From contig BFEA01000239.1 in the NCBI GenBank assembly GCA_003427395.1, positions 247,626-273,497 on the forward strand: a stretch of 25,872 nucleotides of DNA, written 5' to 3'. Made by a program: the position numbers and the translations under genes. This DNA comes from Chara braunii. Taxonomy: Eukaryota; Streptophyta; Charophyceae; Charales; Characeae. Positions within the stretch are counted from its first letter, which is position 1. Every line of letters starts with the position of its first letter. This document shows, in pieces, positions 10,236-18,300 of the stretch. The notes under the pieces are model-generated. The model was not told the DNA's origin, did no database searches, and worked only from the letters and a program-made list of their open reading frames with translations.

Positions 10236-10319
10236 CATGTCTGTTCATGCAGGAGATGTGTCTGTACGTGCAGTATGTGTGTCTGTTCGTACATAATGTG
10301 TGTCTGTTCGGGCAGTAGG
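10236..10319 (+). promoter_or_regulatory. 21-bp direct repeats in LTR U3
   Basis: Four adjacent 21-base units of the form TGTGTCTGTNCGTNCANNATG start at 10236, 10257, 10278 and 10299. A fifth diverged unit lies at 10206-10226. They sit about 220 bases upstream of the TATA box, a usual place for enhancer repeats in LTRs. The same array is present in the other two LTR copies. An enhancer role is inference. Confidence 0.7.
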
Positions 10320-10535
10320 TGTGCCTATTNAACANAAGTCAAAAGGTAAAGTCCCAGTCACGAATTAAGTCAGAGGGAGAGTCTAGATACAGGCCCCAAG
10401 TCCGAAATTCAGGCCTGAAGGCCGCAGCAGCAGCAGACCNTGAGGGAAAGGTACNGGGACGCACTCTACACAGNCTGGGACAGGGAAAGAGTCCCAAGGG
10501 AGGCTGATTCAGGCCTCGCAAGGCCGTGCCATTAG

Positions 10536-10541
10536 TATAAA
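10536..10541 (+). promoter_or_regulatory. TATA box of LTR (copy A)
   Basis: TATAAA in the context TTAGTATAAAGGAG is conserved in all three copies of this LTR. Transcription would be expected to start about 25-35 bases downstream, within the following 10570 region. Confidence 0.65.
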
Positions 10542-11120
10542 GGAGCAGACNAGCCTCCCACACGACAGAACTCCAGTAGCATTGATGCGTGGAAGTGCTG
10601 AAGGCACTTATGCGCTAGCATGCAGAGGGAGAGCGCTGGCTTGATGCTGCGCAAGAGAGAGAGATGCTAAGCAGCCATAGCTGCGCCAGCCTGTGTTAGT
10701 AGTAGAGGTGATAGAGTCTGTACATCAGTGAGTAGTATTCAGAGTAGATCCTCATGTGTTAGGGAGTGTGCATAGATGATGTGTGAGCAGAACGTAGACC
10801 AGGGCTACTACATTGGGACAAAGGGAGAGAGAGAAGGCATACAGAGACAGAGAGAGGAAGGACAGAGGGGAGTGAATGTTATGGTGATACTTACCTTCTG
10901 TACGCCGGTTCGAAGGAGGAGGAAGACTTGCAATCCTGTTGAGGCGCTGTACATTCTGAACTCGTGATAAACTCTCTTATTCTGGTTATTATAGTTGAGC
11001 TGAGTTCCTTGGTTTATCTCTCATTGAAGCTTTGTGTGAGACATCGCGCATCTGTGAAATGTGTGTGAATGCATGATATCTGGCACACTCCAGCAAGTGT
11101 TAACCGTTGGGATCCTTGCA

Positions 11121-11125
11121 GTGAT
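11121..11125 (+). repeat. Half of a 5-bp target-site duplication (GTGAT)
   Basis: GTGAT directly follows the LTR end. The reverse complement ATCAC directly follows the outer edge of the inverted LTR at 24678-24682. Together they form the expected 5-bp duplication of one LTR insertion, but its two halves now lie 13.5 kb apart in inverted orientation. Confidence 0.65.
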
Positions 11126-11283
11126 AGAATGTGAAAAATTTTAGAAGTCTATGCTATATCAGCAAATCTGGCCTTACATCTTAGAGACAATGTCATCCTA
11201 GCCAACATCAACCTTAGCTATCTGTTCTAGCCACCCAGACTAAACCTGGACCCATAGGCTGTCCTGGTAGCCCCCCCCAGTTG
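11126..11283 (-). mobile_element. 5' part of a poly(A) retroposon inserted in the LINE
   Basis: This stretch lies between the LTR duplication and the 14-bp LINE junction repeat. It has no coding features. Read on the minus strand it starts with CAACTGGGG right after GAGGAGGGGCAATG. Its presumed continuation is 24683-24948, which ends in poly(A) before the second copy of the same 14-mer. The two parts sum to about 0.43 kb, suiting a SINE or a 5'-truncated LINE tail. The assignment is inferred from the flanking duplications. Confidence 0.5.
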
Positions 11284-11297
11284 CATTGCCCCTCCTC
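11284..11297 (-). repeat. 14-bp duplication at LINE break, copy 1
   Basis: On the minus strand this reads GAGGAGGGGCAATG and encodes the Glu-Glu-Gly-Gln-Cys segment of the LINE reverse transcriptase. The identical 14-mer starts the plus-strand LINE fragment at 24949. Homology between the LINE and either flank stops at this repeat, so it behaves like a target-site duplication. Confidence 0.75.
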
Positions 11298-12369
11298 AAG
11301 TATTTGCTGAGCCAAAAGCACGTTAGACAAGATCTGGCGGCCGGCCACAAACCCAGTCTCAGTTTGGTCAATGATATGTGGCAAGAACCCTCCTCAATCG
11401 ATTTGCCAAAAAAATGGCAAGTATCTTGTATAACACATTGAGGATAGAGATCGGCCTCCAATTACGCACATCTTCCTTTGCCCCGTTCTTGTAGAGCAGC
11501 ACTATGTATGTGTCTGCAAAGCTTTGCGGAAGAGAGCCCTGACGAAGCGCTTCGTTATAGGCTGTAGTGAGCAGAGCCACAAAAAAGTGGCAGAGATCTT
11601 TGTACAGCTCCACCGGCATTCTATCCAGCCCCGGTATCCAGCCCCGGTGCCTTAAGCCTTGGTAGCTCCGCGATCGCTTGCTCCACTTCATCGGTCGTGA
11701 TATCCTGTTCTAGGCCACACATGCTAGCAAGGTCCAATCGCCTTCGAACATGCCGCCAGACATCATGTTCAGGTCCTTTGGCCATGTCGGCTGGAGACCA
11801 CAGCTCCTCCCTGTCAACAATTGCCGGTAGAAATCTGTGACATATTTTAAAATCCCCCTTGTAGTCTGCAGTCTATTGGCGTTCCCATCAAAGCGGTGGT
11901 CCATGGAAGCCATTGTCTGTGTTGCCTTACGCACGGCCGCTGTGGCAAAGAACTGGTGGGACGTGCTTTCCCCGACCATTATCCAGGCCTCCTTACATCG
12001 CCACCCCCACTTAACTGCTTCTTCATGCTGCCACTCTCTCCATCCTCGAGCCGCTTCTACTCTTTCTACCCACCACTCTTCCTCCGCTTGATCCCCTACT
12101 GGGCCCTGATTCAGTTCCTCCAGCTTGTGGGCGTACACCTCTCCCGTTCGCCGGTGCGCCAAGTAGCTTCAGCGCAGCTGCTTCTGCAGGATATCCCTGA
12201 GATTTTGGATTGCTGCCACCACTTGATCCAGCGAGTTGTCCTGCGAGCAGTCTGCCACCCACCCTTCCCAATATCGAATCACCATCGGCCGGTACTCTTT
12301 GCCACTGAAAACCCAAGCTGGAATTGCCCTTGGCAGGTGACCAATCTCAATCTTTCCCACAGGGTAAAT
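11284..12369 (-). pseudogene. LINE ORF2, linker and N-terminal reverse transcriptase
   Basis: The frame continues from the endonuclease through a TGA at 12169-12171 and a Trp/Glu-rich linker. It shifts near 11750-11790, then shifts back at 11629-11654, where the 13-mer TATCCAGCCCCGG is duplicated in tandem. It then reads the RT N-terminus: LDRMPVELYKDL, then DVRNWRPISILNVLYKIL (the conserved NWRPI motif) and LANRLRRVL. One extra base near 11382 shifts it again before HIIDQTETGFVAGRQIL. Homology ends at EEGQC (11284). The catalytic Asp motifs are not on this strand. Confidence 0.82.
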
Positions 12370-13071
12370 CGCTGTGACAGTCGAGTGGTCCGACGTAGCC
12401 ATTGGAGTAATCTGCACTTGCTCGAGGTCGTCATTAAGGGTCGTTGATGCCCATATCATATCGAGCCTGCTTCGGCCGTTTGCTGTATTGACCCAGAAAG
12501 TGAAAGCCCGTTGTTGTGGCTACAGCACCCTATAGGCATCCGTACATCCTAAGCCTGTCATACCATCTAGCAGTGTCAGTGAGTCCGCCTCTGTTTGCCG
12601 TGCGTTTGCCGAGTCGAGCCTCGAATCAGAAATGGAGTTGAAGTCTCCAGCCACAATAATGTTGTCCACCTCCGGGACCAGGGTCTGCAGCCTTTCCCAC
12701 ATCCAATGTCTTGGTCCTGTCTCTGTTGGCCCATATACTGTGACCACTCCCCAGATAACCTCCCCCCATCATAGTACCACCCATGCCCACCTTCCTATAG
12801 AATCGCAGTACCAGTCTACCACTTTCCCTCTAAAGCGGGTGGAGACCAAGATACATACTCCACCGCGTGTGCCCTGTGCTGGGGCCCATACCTGGTGGAC
12901 CTTCCACCACAGCATAGGCTCCTCTATTTTAGATTTGTTTAACTTGGTCTCTTGCAGACATACCACGTCTATTTGTTCTGCCTTAACCTTTCTCGCCAGT
13001 TCCCTCCTATTGGGAAGAAGACATTGGGCCCTCCATCCTCGGACGTTCCATGTCAACAATTTCAACCGATT
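12370..13071 (-). pseudogene. LINE ORF2, endonuclease domain
   Basis: All landmark motifs of the exonuclease-endonuclease-phosphatase fold can be read in one frame: TWNVRGW (metal-ligand Asn) near the start, LQETKL (catalytic Glu) around 12950, VYGP around 12735, AGDFNSI (Asp and Asn) around 12640, and TSDHS (Asp-His pair) at 12393-12385. This domain nicks target DNA to prime reverse transcription in LINEs. Two in-frame stops interrupt it: TGA at 12769-12771 after WAWVVL and TAG at 12520-12522 after DAYRVL. There is no frameshift within the domain, so decay here is by point change only. Confidence 0.85.
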
Positions 13072-13704
13072 ACAGTTCCTTCGCGCTCCAATTATCTACT
13101 ACTTTTCTACCATTACCCCCATTCCCGTACCTGCCTCATTTCTCCGATCGATACCTAACTTCCACTAGTTTTTAATAGAAGAGCTACTCTATCCCGTCAA
13201 CGTACTCTGCATGCTACTGTTTTTGTCGCTCGGGGGGTGTTGCCCACCTGGTGACACCCTTACAGGATAATATACCCCCTCCCTCCCAACCTTAAGGACA
13301 ACCTCCCTGCTTCGATGTATTTTCAACTATTCCGTTTTCAACTTCCCCTATACCGCCCCTACTATTTTCCACCACCCCAACCCCTGTAACGGTTCACCTC
13401 GTATGCAGTTCATGCAACCACTCGGCAGTCACTAGTCGTGTCTCCTCCCACGCTTACCGGTGGTAACCCCCTCTGAGCGCTATCGAAGAACTCCTCGCTT
13501 ACTCGCGAGGTCGAGTAGATTTTTGGGCCCGATCTACCACTCTGCATTAATTCTGGCCCTTCAATACACCGGGGGCAGCTCTAGATAACTTCTCCTTTCT
13601 CCTCCCGTGTGATTCCTACCACCTCCGACCACCCCCCCGCCACAACTTCTAACACCTACTTGTCGGCCCCATCTATGCCCGCTCCCCAATTTTTGAAAAA
13701 AACT

Positions 13705-13812
13705 TCATGACTTCTGTAACCCCGATTTTGCAGCCCCATTCTTCCTGTCGAAGTCCAGTCCAAAGGGTCGCTTCTTCAGGCCACCGGGGTGGCGCGGACC
13801 TCCCCTAGCCAT
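13705..13812 (-). other. Possible LINE ORF1 start
   Basis: A 35-codon frame starts at ATG 13812 with a basic, Gly-rich N-terminus (MARGGPRHPGGLKKRPFG). It ends at TGA 13705-13707. It lies upstream of and on the same strand as the LINE endonuclease, where ORF1 would be expected. Another open piece of about 50 codons follows between roughly 13575 and 13410. No zinc knuckle or other ORF1 hallmark is visible, so this is a positional guess. Confidence 0.25.
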
Positions 13813-14449
13813 CCCCTTCCTTTGTTATTGGTGTCTCTTTTCCATCAACGCATTCGGGAGATCGAAAAAGAAACGCACGACCCACCATCTGCGCAGACAG
13901 CAGCTTCCTTTTTCGTAACCAACAAGTGAATAAAAAGGAAAAGGGTTCCTTGCCAGCACTCGGGCATCGGTTATCGTGACAATCTAGACTGGTGGGACCC
14001 TCTTTGTTGTTTTATTTTTCTGCTGGACCCTTTGTGAGGCCACCAGGGCCTCCCAGGCCCGTCACAGAAAGAAGGGCTCTAAGTGAAGGGCTAAAAGGAA
14101 AAAAAGGTCAAAGCAGGCTGCGGTTGGGTACCCGCCAAGTAGTTGGGATTCCAACAGGCCACAACTGCTTCTGGAAGGTACCTGAAGGCAGGGCCTAGCA
14201 CCCCATCCACATCCTTGCCTGGCCATTTAGGGAGAGGTCGGCGGCCAGAGGGGCTGGGCAAGTGCGGGAGACTGTGTGTCCAGGTGGGAGGAGCAGCTAG
14301 TGCCAGCGAGTCAGCCAGCAATAGCTGGGAGAGGGGCAGCACCAGCAATCGCTGGGCTGGGCGCCAGAGCGAGGGAGGTGGTGCAATAAGGGGACTTCCT
14401 TGGCGGAATGAGAAGGCCATCGGGAGAAGGAGGTCGACAAGGGACATAC
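13813..14449. other. GC-rich region with LTR-like hairpins, no gene
   Basis: Hairpin-like pairs CCAGC-AAT-AGCTGG and CCAGC-AAT-CGCTGG occur near 14311-14352. A GTATGT donor-like site reads on the minus strand at 14449-14444. Both strands are open in places, but translations are low-complexity and unfamiliar. It may derive from an LTR of another family. Confidence 0.3.
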
Positions 14450-14666
14450 CTGGCGGTCGCCAAGACAAGCTCCAGCATGATCATTCTTCATTCGCACATT
14501 GGTGGGAGCAGCATTGTACTCTGCAGCACTGTATATTGGTGTAGCGTGGGCTAGGTAGGGTTGTCAATAGAGTAGGTAAGCCGGCAAGTTGATCACCTAG
14601 GCTGGCAGTGAGTACAGTGAGAGCAGAGAGTTATTGTTGCTGTTGTATTCGTTGTTGAGAGGCAAG

Positions 14667-14730
14667 AGGACGGCTTTTCTTTTTTTACTTTCTCTTTGAA
14701 CAGGACGGCTTTTCTTATTTCTTTTTTAAA
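14667..14730 (+). repeat. Short direct repeat, GGACGGCTTTTCTT twice
   Basis: The 14-mer occurs twice about 35 bases apart, each copy followed by a T-rich stretch, suggesting a small tandem duplication. A similar small duplication (CAGTCCAGCTGCTCGTC then CAGTCCAGTCGCTCGTC) follows at about 14770-14803. Confidence 0.6.
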
Positions 14731-15295
14731 ACCCACAACACACATGCCCCGTCTATTCTGGGGGGGGGCAGTCCAGCTGCTCGTCACCAGTCCAGTCGCT
14801 CGTCTATTCTAGGGGGCCAGGACATCAAGTGACTGTTGGGATTCTCCCCAAGAACTTGGTGGTGAAGTAGCATCACTGAACAAGTTGCTGACTGGCCTTC
14901 AACATCGATGCAGGACGCAGTGGTGCACATTGGTGTAGAGTAGACCCTCCTAGATTGATAGGTACAGTAGAGTAGACGTTGCTAATTGGGTCAGGAGGAC
15001 ATATGGGGGGGGGACGGGGGTGAGTCATTCTTCATCTCTGTAATGACCCGTCAAAACACAGACTGAGAACACTGCTGATTTCTGAAGTTCTGCCGATGGA
15101 ATGGATGCCTTGCTGAGATTCCCGCATTCTGCTGTGTTTTCTAAGTCTGTCTGTGTGTGTGCGTGCTGTGACCTGCGTGCCTGTCTGAGTGCTTGTCAGT
15201 ATGAGTGTGTGTGACCCGCAAGGGTACTTGTTGTTTGGCGGGCCCGTAGGGCCGGTACTTACCTGTGGCCGTGGCATTGAGGGTTGCAGCAGGGA

Positions 15296-15485
15296 AAACA
15301 CTCAAGTAGCGGAGCCAGGGGCCCACGGTGCTTAGAGCAGCGGAAAAACACTCAAGTAGCAGGTAGGCCGGTACCGCACCCAGTAGCGGTAGATGTGCCG
15401 AGTACTCGAGGCCGAGCAGAAAAAGACAAAGTTGGCATTTTTAGAGGCCCAGTAGCGGTAGGCTAGGTCTAGGCCGGTACCAGTA
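15296..15485 (+). repeat. Shuffled local duplications
   Basis: Three different words recur in interleaved order: AAAACACTCAAGTAGC (near 15296 and 15346), AGGCCGGTACC (near 15363 and 15471) and CCCAGTAGCGGTAG (near 15379 and 15448). This pattern suggests several overlapping local duplications. It covers most of the candidate middle exon of the minus-strand transcript. Confidence 0.6.
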
Positions 15486-15806
15486 GCCTGTACGGGCAAT
15501 ATCAGAGTCTGCAATGATGTTTCCCTCCGAAAGTGAGGAGGTACCGGTTGCTTGGTAGGCTGAGCGGCCTGGAAGTCACCGCCCAGGAGGCAAGCAGGCC
15601 GCTATATCAAGAGGCCGAGGCAAGAGCTCAGCCTCATTCTTCAGTGTGCAAGTTTGGCGACACGCTGCTGGAGCGCTGGCTGGAGTGGCGCCGAGTACTA
15701 CAGCGCTGCTGGGAGGAAGAAGCCGGGAGCTTCCACCTTGGCTATGGTGGAGCCCTACCGGTAGAAGGAGGAGGGAGAAGGGGACCAAGGAGGAGAGGGT
15801 ACTTAC

Positions 15807-16135
15807 CTGGCTATGGCAGACACCATCTTTATCACCTTGTTAGGCGTTGCATCTGGAAGGCCCCAGTGGGGGTAGTGCCGCATCAAGGAAGCTCGGGGCA
15901 GAGTCAGGCATGGCGGTTGAGTGGGCAGCGACATAGCTGCATGGTGATGACCTTGAAGTGGGGCAGCGACATAGCTGCTTTGGGTTGCCCTTTGGACAGG
16001 AGGCTGAAACCTCAGTAGTCCGCCATAGCCTCGGCCTGTATGTAGAGGAAGAGGAAGGGTGGCCATGGCTATGGTGGACCTCATGTTGTGCCTGCAGTAG
16101 AAGTGTGATTCGGACATTGATTCTGGTTCAGTCAT
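15807..16135 (-). other. Unrecognised open frame in candidate first exon
   Basis: ATG at 16135 opens a frame of about 109 codons reaching a strong splice donor (CCAG/GTAAGT) at 15807. The translation begins MTEPESMSESHFYCRHN and later becomes Pro- and His-rich. I recognise no family. Splicing to the acceptor at 15509 would end the protein within two codons. Two copies of GCAGC-GACATA-GCTGC (15925-15940, 15963-15978) lie inside it, so part of the frame is repeat-derived. Confidence 0.2.
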
Positions 16136-16325
16136 TCAACATTACTATTGTTATTTCTTGTTTGAATAAGAGGGGAGGAGACAAGGAGGAAGAGATTGGT
16201 TGGCGAAGAAGAAGAGCCTTGTCATTGGTCTATGCTGGACTACATCATCTTCTTCTTCTTTCTTACTTCTTCTTCCACGCATCAATGCTACTGGAGTTTT
16301 GTCGTGTGGGAGGCTGGTCTGGTCC

Positions 16326-16331
16326 TTTATA
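16326..16331 (-). promoter_or_regulatory. TATA box in truncated 3' LTR
   Basis: TATAAA on the minus strand, in the same context as the other two LTRs. With the LTR cut 55 bases further on, any transcript starting here runs straight into flanking DNA (candidate spliced region below 16300). Confidence 0.55.
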
Positions 16332-16547
16332 CTAATGGCACGGCCTTGCGAGGCCTGAATCAGCTTCCCTTGGGACTCTTTCCCTGTCCCAGGCTGTGTA
16401 AAGTGTGTCCCAGTACCTTTCCCTCAGGGTCTGCTGCTGCTGCGGCCTTCAGGCCTGAATTTCGGACTTGGGGCCTGTATCTAGACTCTCCCTCTAACCT
16501 AATTCGTGACTGGGACTTTACCTTTTGACTTCTGTTGAATAGGCACA

Positions 16548-16631
16548 CCTACTGCCCGACCAGACACACATTATGTACGAACAAACACACATACTGCACG
16601 TACAAATACATCTCCTGCATGAACAAACATG
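16548..16631 (-). promoter_or_regulatory. 21-bp U3 repeats, truncated LTR copy
   Basis: The same four 21-base units as in the other LTRs, here with several substitutions (for example ACAAAC for ACAGAC in three units). It is the most diverged of the three arrays. Confidence 0.65.
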
Positions 16632-16970
16632 ACTTGCACACCCCCTGGATGAACAGATGTGACTCCCATATCTGAATATTGCAACTGTTCATCCAAGGGC
16701 ACAACTGTGACGTTTGACATTGACTTTTACTTAGCTAGGATGTGACTTTTGACCCAGAGAACATGTCCTTTGATCTGCTTTCACGAGTTGGGCTTTGGGC
16801 GAGTGACCCCACTATGCTGCATTCGTCAAAACAGGGTCTGAATCGGGTAAAGGCCCTTTTACTCTCTTCGGCCTAGTTTCGAAGTCCTTTGACCTTCATC
16901 TATCTATAATATTTATTCCTCTTCTCGCTCTTTCATAAGCGGATACAATATGAGGCACAGACGCAATTAA

Positions 16971-18300
16971 TTATTCTCTTGTGAACCAGCGATTTTCACT
17001 TGGGTCCTCATATGCAAATCTTACTTTATATTGTCGCGGGGGTCTGCCTCTACGTCCAGTTTGAAGAGTGCTTTCAGCAACAATCTTATCCACGTCATAT
17101 TTCCCATCCATACTAGGAGGTATCGCCGATCTGCGACTGGGAAACAACTCATTTGTCACGCAAGGTAAGAGTTTTGATGCGTGAAATACTGGATACGTAT
17201 GCAAATGTAGAGGAATCTCAATAGCATAAGAAGGTCCATCCACATCTCCTATCACATCCAAAACTTGTCACGGTCCTCTGTAGGCTGGTAATAACTTTTG
17301 GGAGATGTGCTCTTCAGGAACAAACTCTTTAGACTTCACCCATACCAGATCACCTATAGCAAACTGAGAAGGTCTTCTGTGCTTATTTGCCTGCTCAATC
17401 ATCTGATGTTGTGCCTTCATTATATTTTCCTTCACTTTCCCTATATCTTTTTGGTACTGTATAACAAACTCACTTGTTCCTAGTGGAAGCTTATGCACTT
17501 GATCCGGGTTCAGACGATCGAGAGGTCTGCGTGGACGTCATCCCAAATGTAACTTCATCGGAGTCTTGCATGTAGATAGGTGAACAAAATTGTTATACGC
17601 ACTGGCAACTTTGGGCAAATGCTCGTCCCAGTCAATCTGATCGGGACGGATGTACATACGCAGCGTCTGCTGCAAAATCTCGTTCATTTGCTCAGTTTGG
17701 CCGTTTGTCTCAGGATGCCTACCTGATGACATAGTNAACTTAGAGCCGTAAACGTTCATTAGCTGTTGCCATTGTTCACTCGTGAATCGTGTATCTCTGT
17801 CACTCACAATTGTCAAGGGATGTCCATAATCTTTTACCCAATGGTTAATGAACTCCCGGATTACCAATTCCATTTTTGCTTCCGCTGGCAATGCTACAAA
17901 AGCAGCATACTTGCTAAATTTGTGAACAATGACCATGACTTGCGTCTTTCCATTCCTGCTTTTCACCTTGGTGTCCATAAAGTCAATGGACACAGAGTCT
18001 CCTGGACCTGTTGGAATAGGCAAAAGCTTAAGTAGACCAAGGGGAGGCTGTGTGGTGCTCTTATTTCTTTGGCACACTTGACAGCCATGTACATAGGCAA
18101 TGCAATCGGGTTTCATACGAGGCCAAGTATAAGAACACAAAAGATTTGCATAAGTCTTTTTTCACGCAAAATGACCTTCGGTGTCGTGACACTCCCCCAA
18201 GATCAAACTTTTGATCTCTTCCACATTTGGAATACAAAGCCTGTCGTGCACATCCGGTTTTTCAAACAACAATCCCTGTGTTATACGATAGTTAGGAAAC
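16971..18300 (-). pseudogene. Integrase and chromodomain-like tail (copy B)
   Basis: One frame covers the zinc-domain His pair (CHDTEGHF), the Cys pair (GCQVC), and the D,D35E core with SIDFMD, VSDRDTRF and GQTEQMNE. The basic C-terminal domain and the chromodomain-like end (YDVDKI to RWFTRE) follow, closing at TAA 16971-16973. In-frame TGA stops lie at 18162-18164, 17538-17540 and 17268-17270. Each stands where copy A has TGG (Trp), so each is a single G-to-A change. One base is ambiguous at 17736. The three catalytic residues themselves are intact. Because of the stops no complete integrase can be made. Confidence 0.88.

Larger units (their letters stand above)
8575..11120 (+). mobile_element. 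Ty3/gypsy retrotransposon copy A, 5'-truncated (integrase plus LTR)
   Basis: Collinear homology with the minus-strand copy B starts abruptly at 8575, in the linker between RNase H and integrase. It continues through the integrase, the polypurine region and a full 1114-bp LTR. LTR, primer site, gag, protease, RT and RNase H are all missing on the 5' side. The two copies are very similar at base level, so the family moved fairly recently. Base calls are ambiguous (N) at 8990, 8995, 9013 and 9024 in pol and at six places in the LTR. The right edge is followed directly by GTGAT, whose partner lies beside the other LTR at 24678-24682. Confidence 0.88.
10007..11120 (+). repeat. 3' LTR of copy A (1114 bp)
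   Basis: The LTR starts at AAAAGGGCC (or one base earlier, at T) and ends at ATCCTTGCA. Both edges are set by comparison with the LTR at 23542-24677. U3 carries four 21-bp direct repeats (10236-10319) and a TATAAA box (10536-10541). The transcribed part carries the hairpin GCAGC-CATA-GCTGC (10671-10684). The start is not the usual TG, although the end is CA. It is followed directly by GTGAT. Ambiguous bases lie at 10330, 10335, 10440, 10455, 10474 and 10551; five of the six recur at matching positions in the other LTR. Confidence 0.9.
11284..13850 (-). mobile_element. LINE-type non-LTR retrotransposon, 5' half, decayed
   Basis: Read on the minus strand this holds a possible ORF1 start (13812), a complete AP-type endonuclease domain (13071-12370), a linker, and reverse transcriptase motif 1 and the next conserved block, ending at 11284. 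The order endonuclease then RT is that of LINEs. The reading frame carries three in-frame stops and at least three frameshifts. The C-terminal half of RT is absent here but a matching half lies on the opposite strand at 24949-25580. The 5' boundary is approximate. Confidence 0.82.
14450..16300 (-). other. Candidate spliced transcript downstream of truncated LTR
   Basis: Read on the minus strand, the U3 and TATA box of the truncated LTR (TATA at 16331-16326) lead into this region. Sites in order are donor CCAG/GTAAGT at 15807/15806, acceptor CATTGCAG at 15509, donor CACAG/GTAAGT at 15263/15262, acceptor CATTACAG at 15038 and donor CCAG/GTATGT at 14450/14449. They would define introns of about 298 and 225 bases and a middle exon of 246 bases. 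No long protein survives the joins: the first exon frame meets a stop right after the first splice. If real, the product may be non-coding. The region also shares small motifs with LTRs on the plus strand, so the signals could be coincidental. Confidence 0.25.
16272..16860 (-). repeat. Truncated 3' LTR of copy B (U3 plus start of R)
   Basis: This matches the 5' part of the full LTR from AAAAGGGCC to about 55 bases past the TATA box, then ends at CTTCCACGC and runs into unrelated CTT-rich sequence. U3, the 21-bp repeats and TATA are all kept; the rest of R and U5 are lost. Against the 5' LTR it has about eight differences in the 170 bases covering the repeats, mostly transitions. Confidence 0.88.

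Noticed and set aside
10319-10563. Small frames inside the LTRs on both strands (also at 16196-16548 and 24121-24365)
   Set aside because: They are the same U3 sequence in different copies and have no known product; they are shadows of non-coding LTR.
14593-14787. 64-codon minus-strand Lys/Thr-rich frame
   Set aside because: It crosses small duplications and homopolymers and has no recognisable domain, so it does not make the candidate third exon coding.
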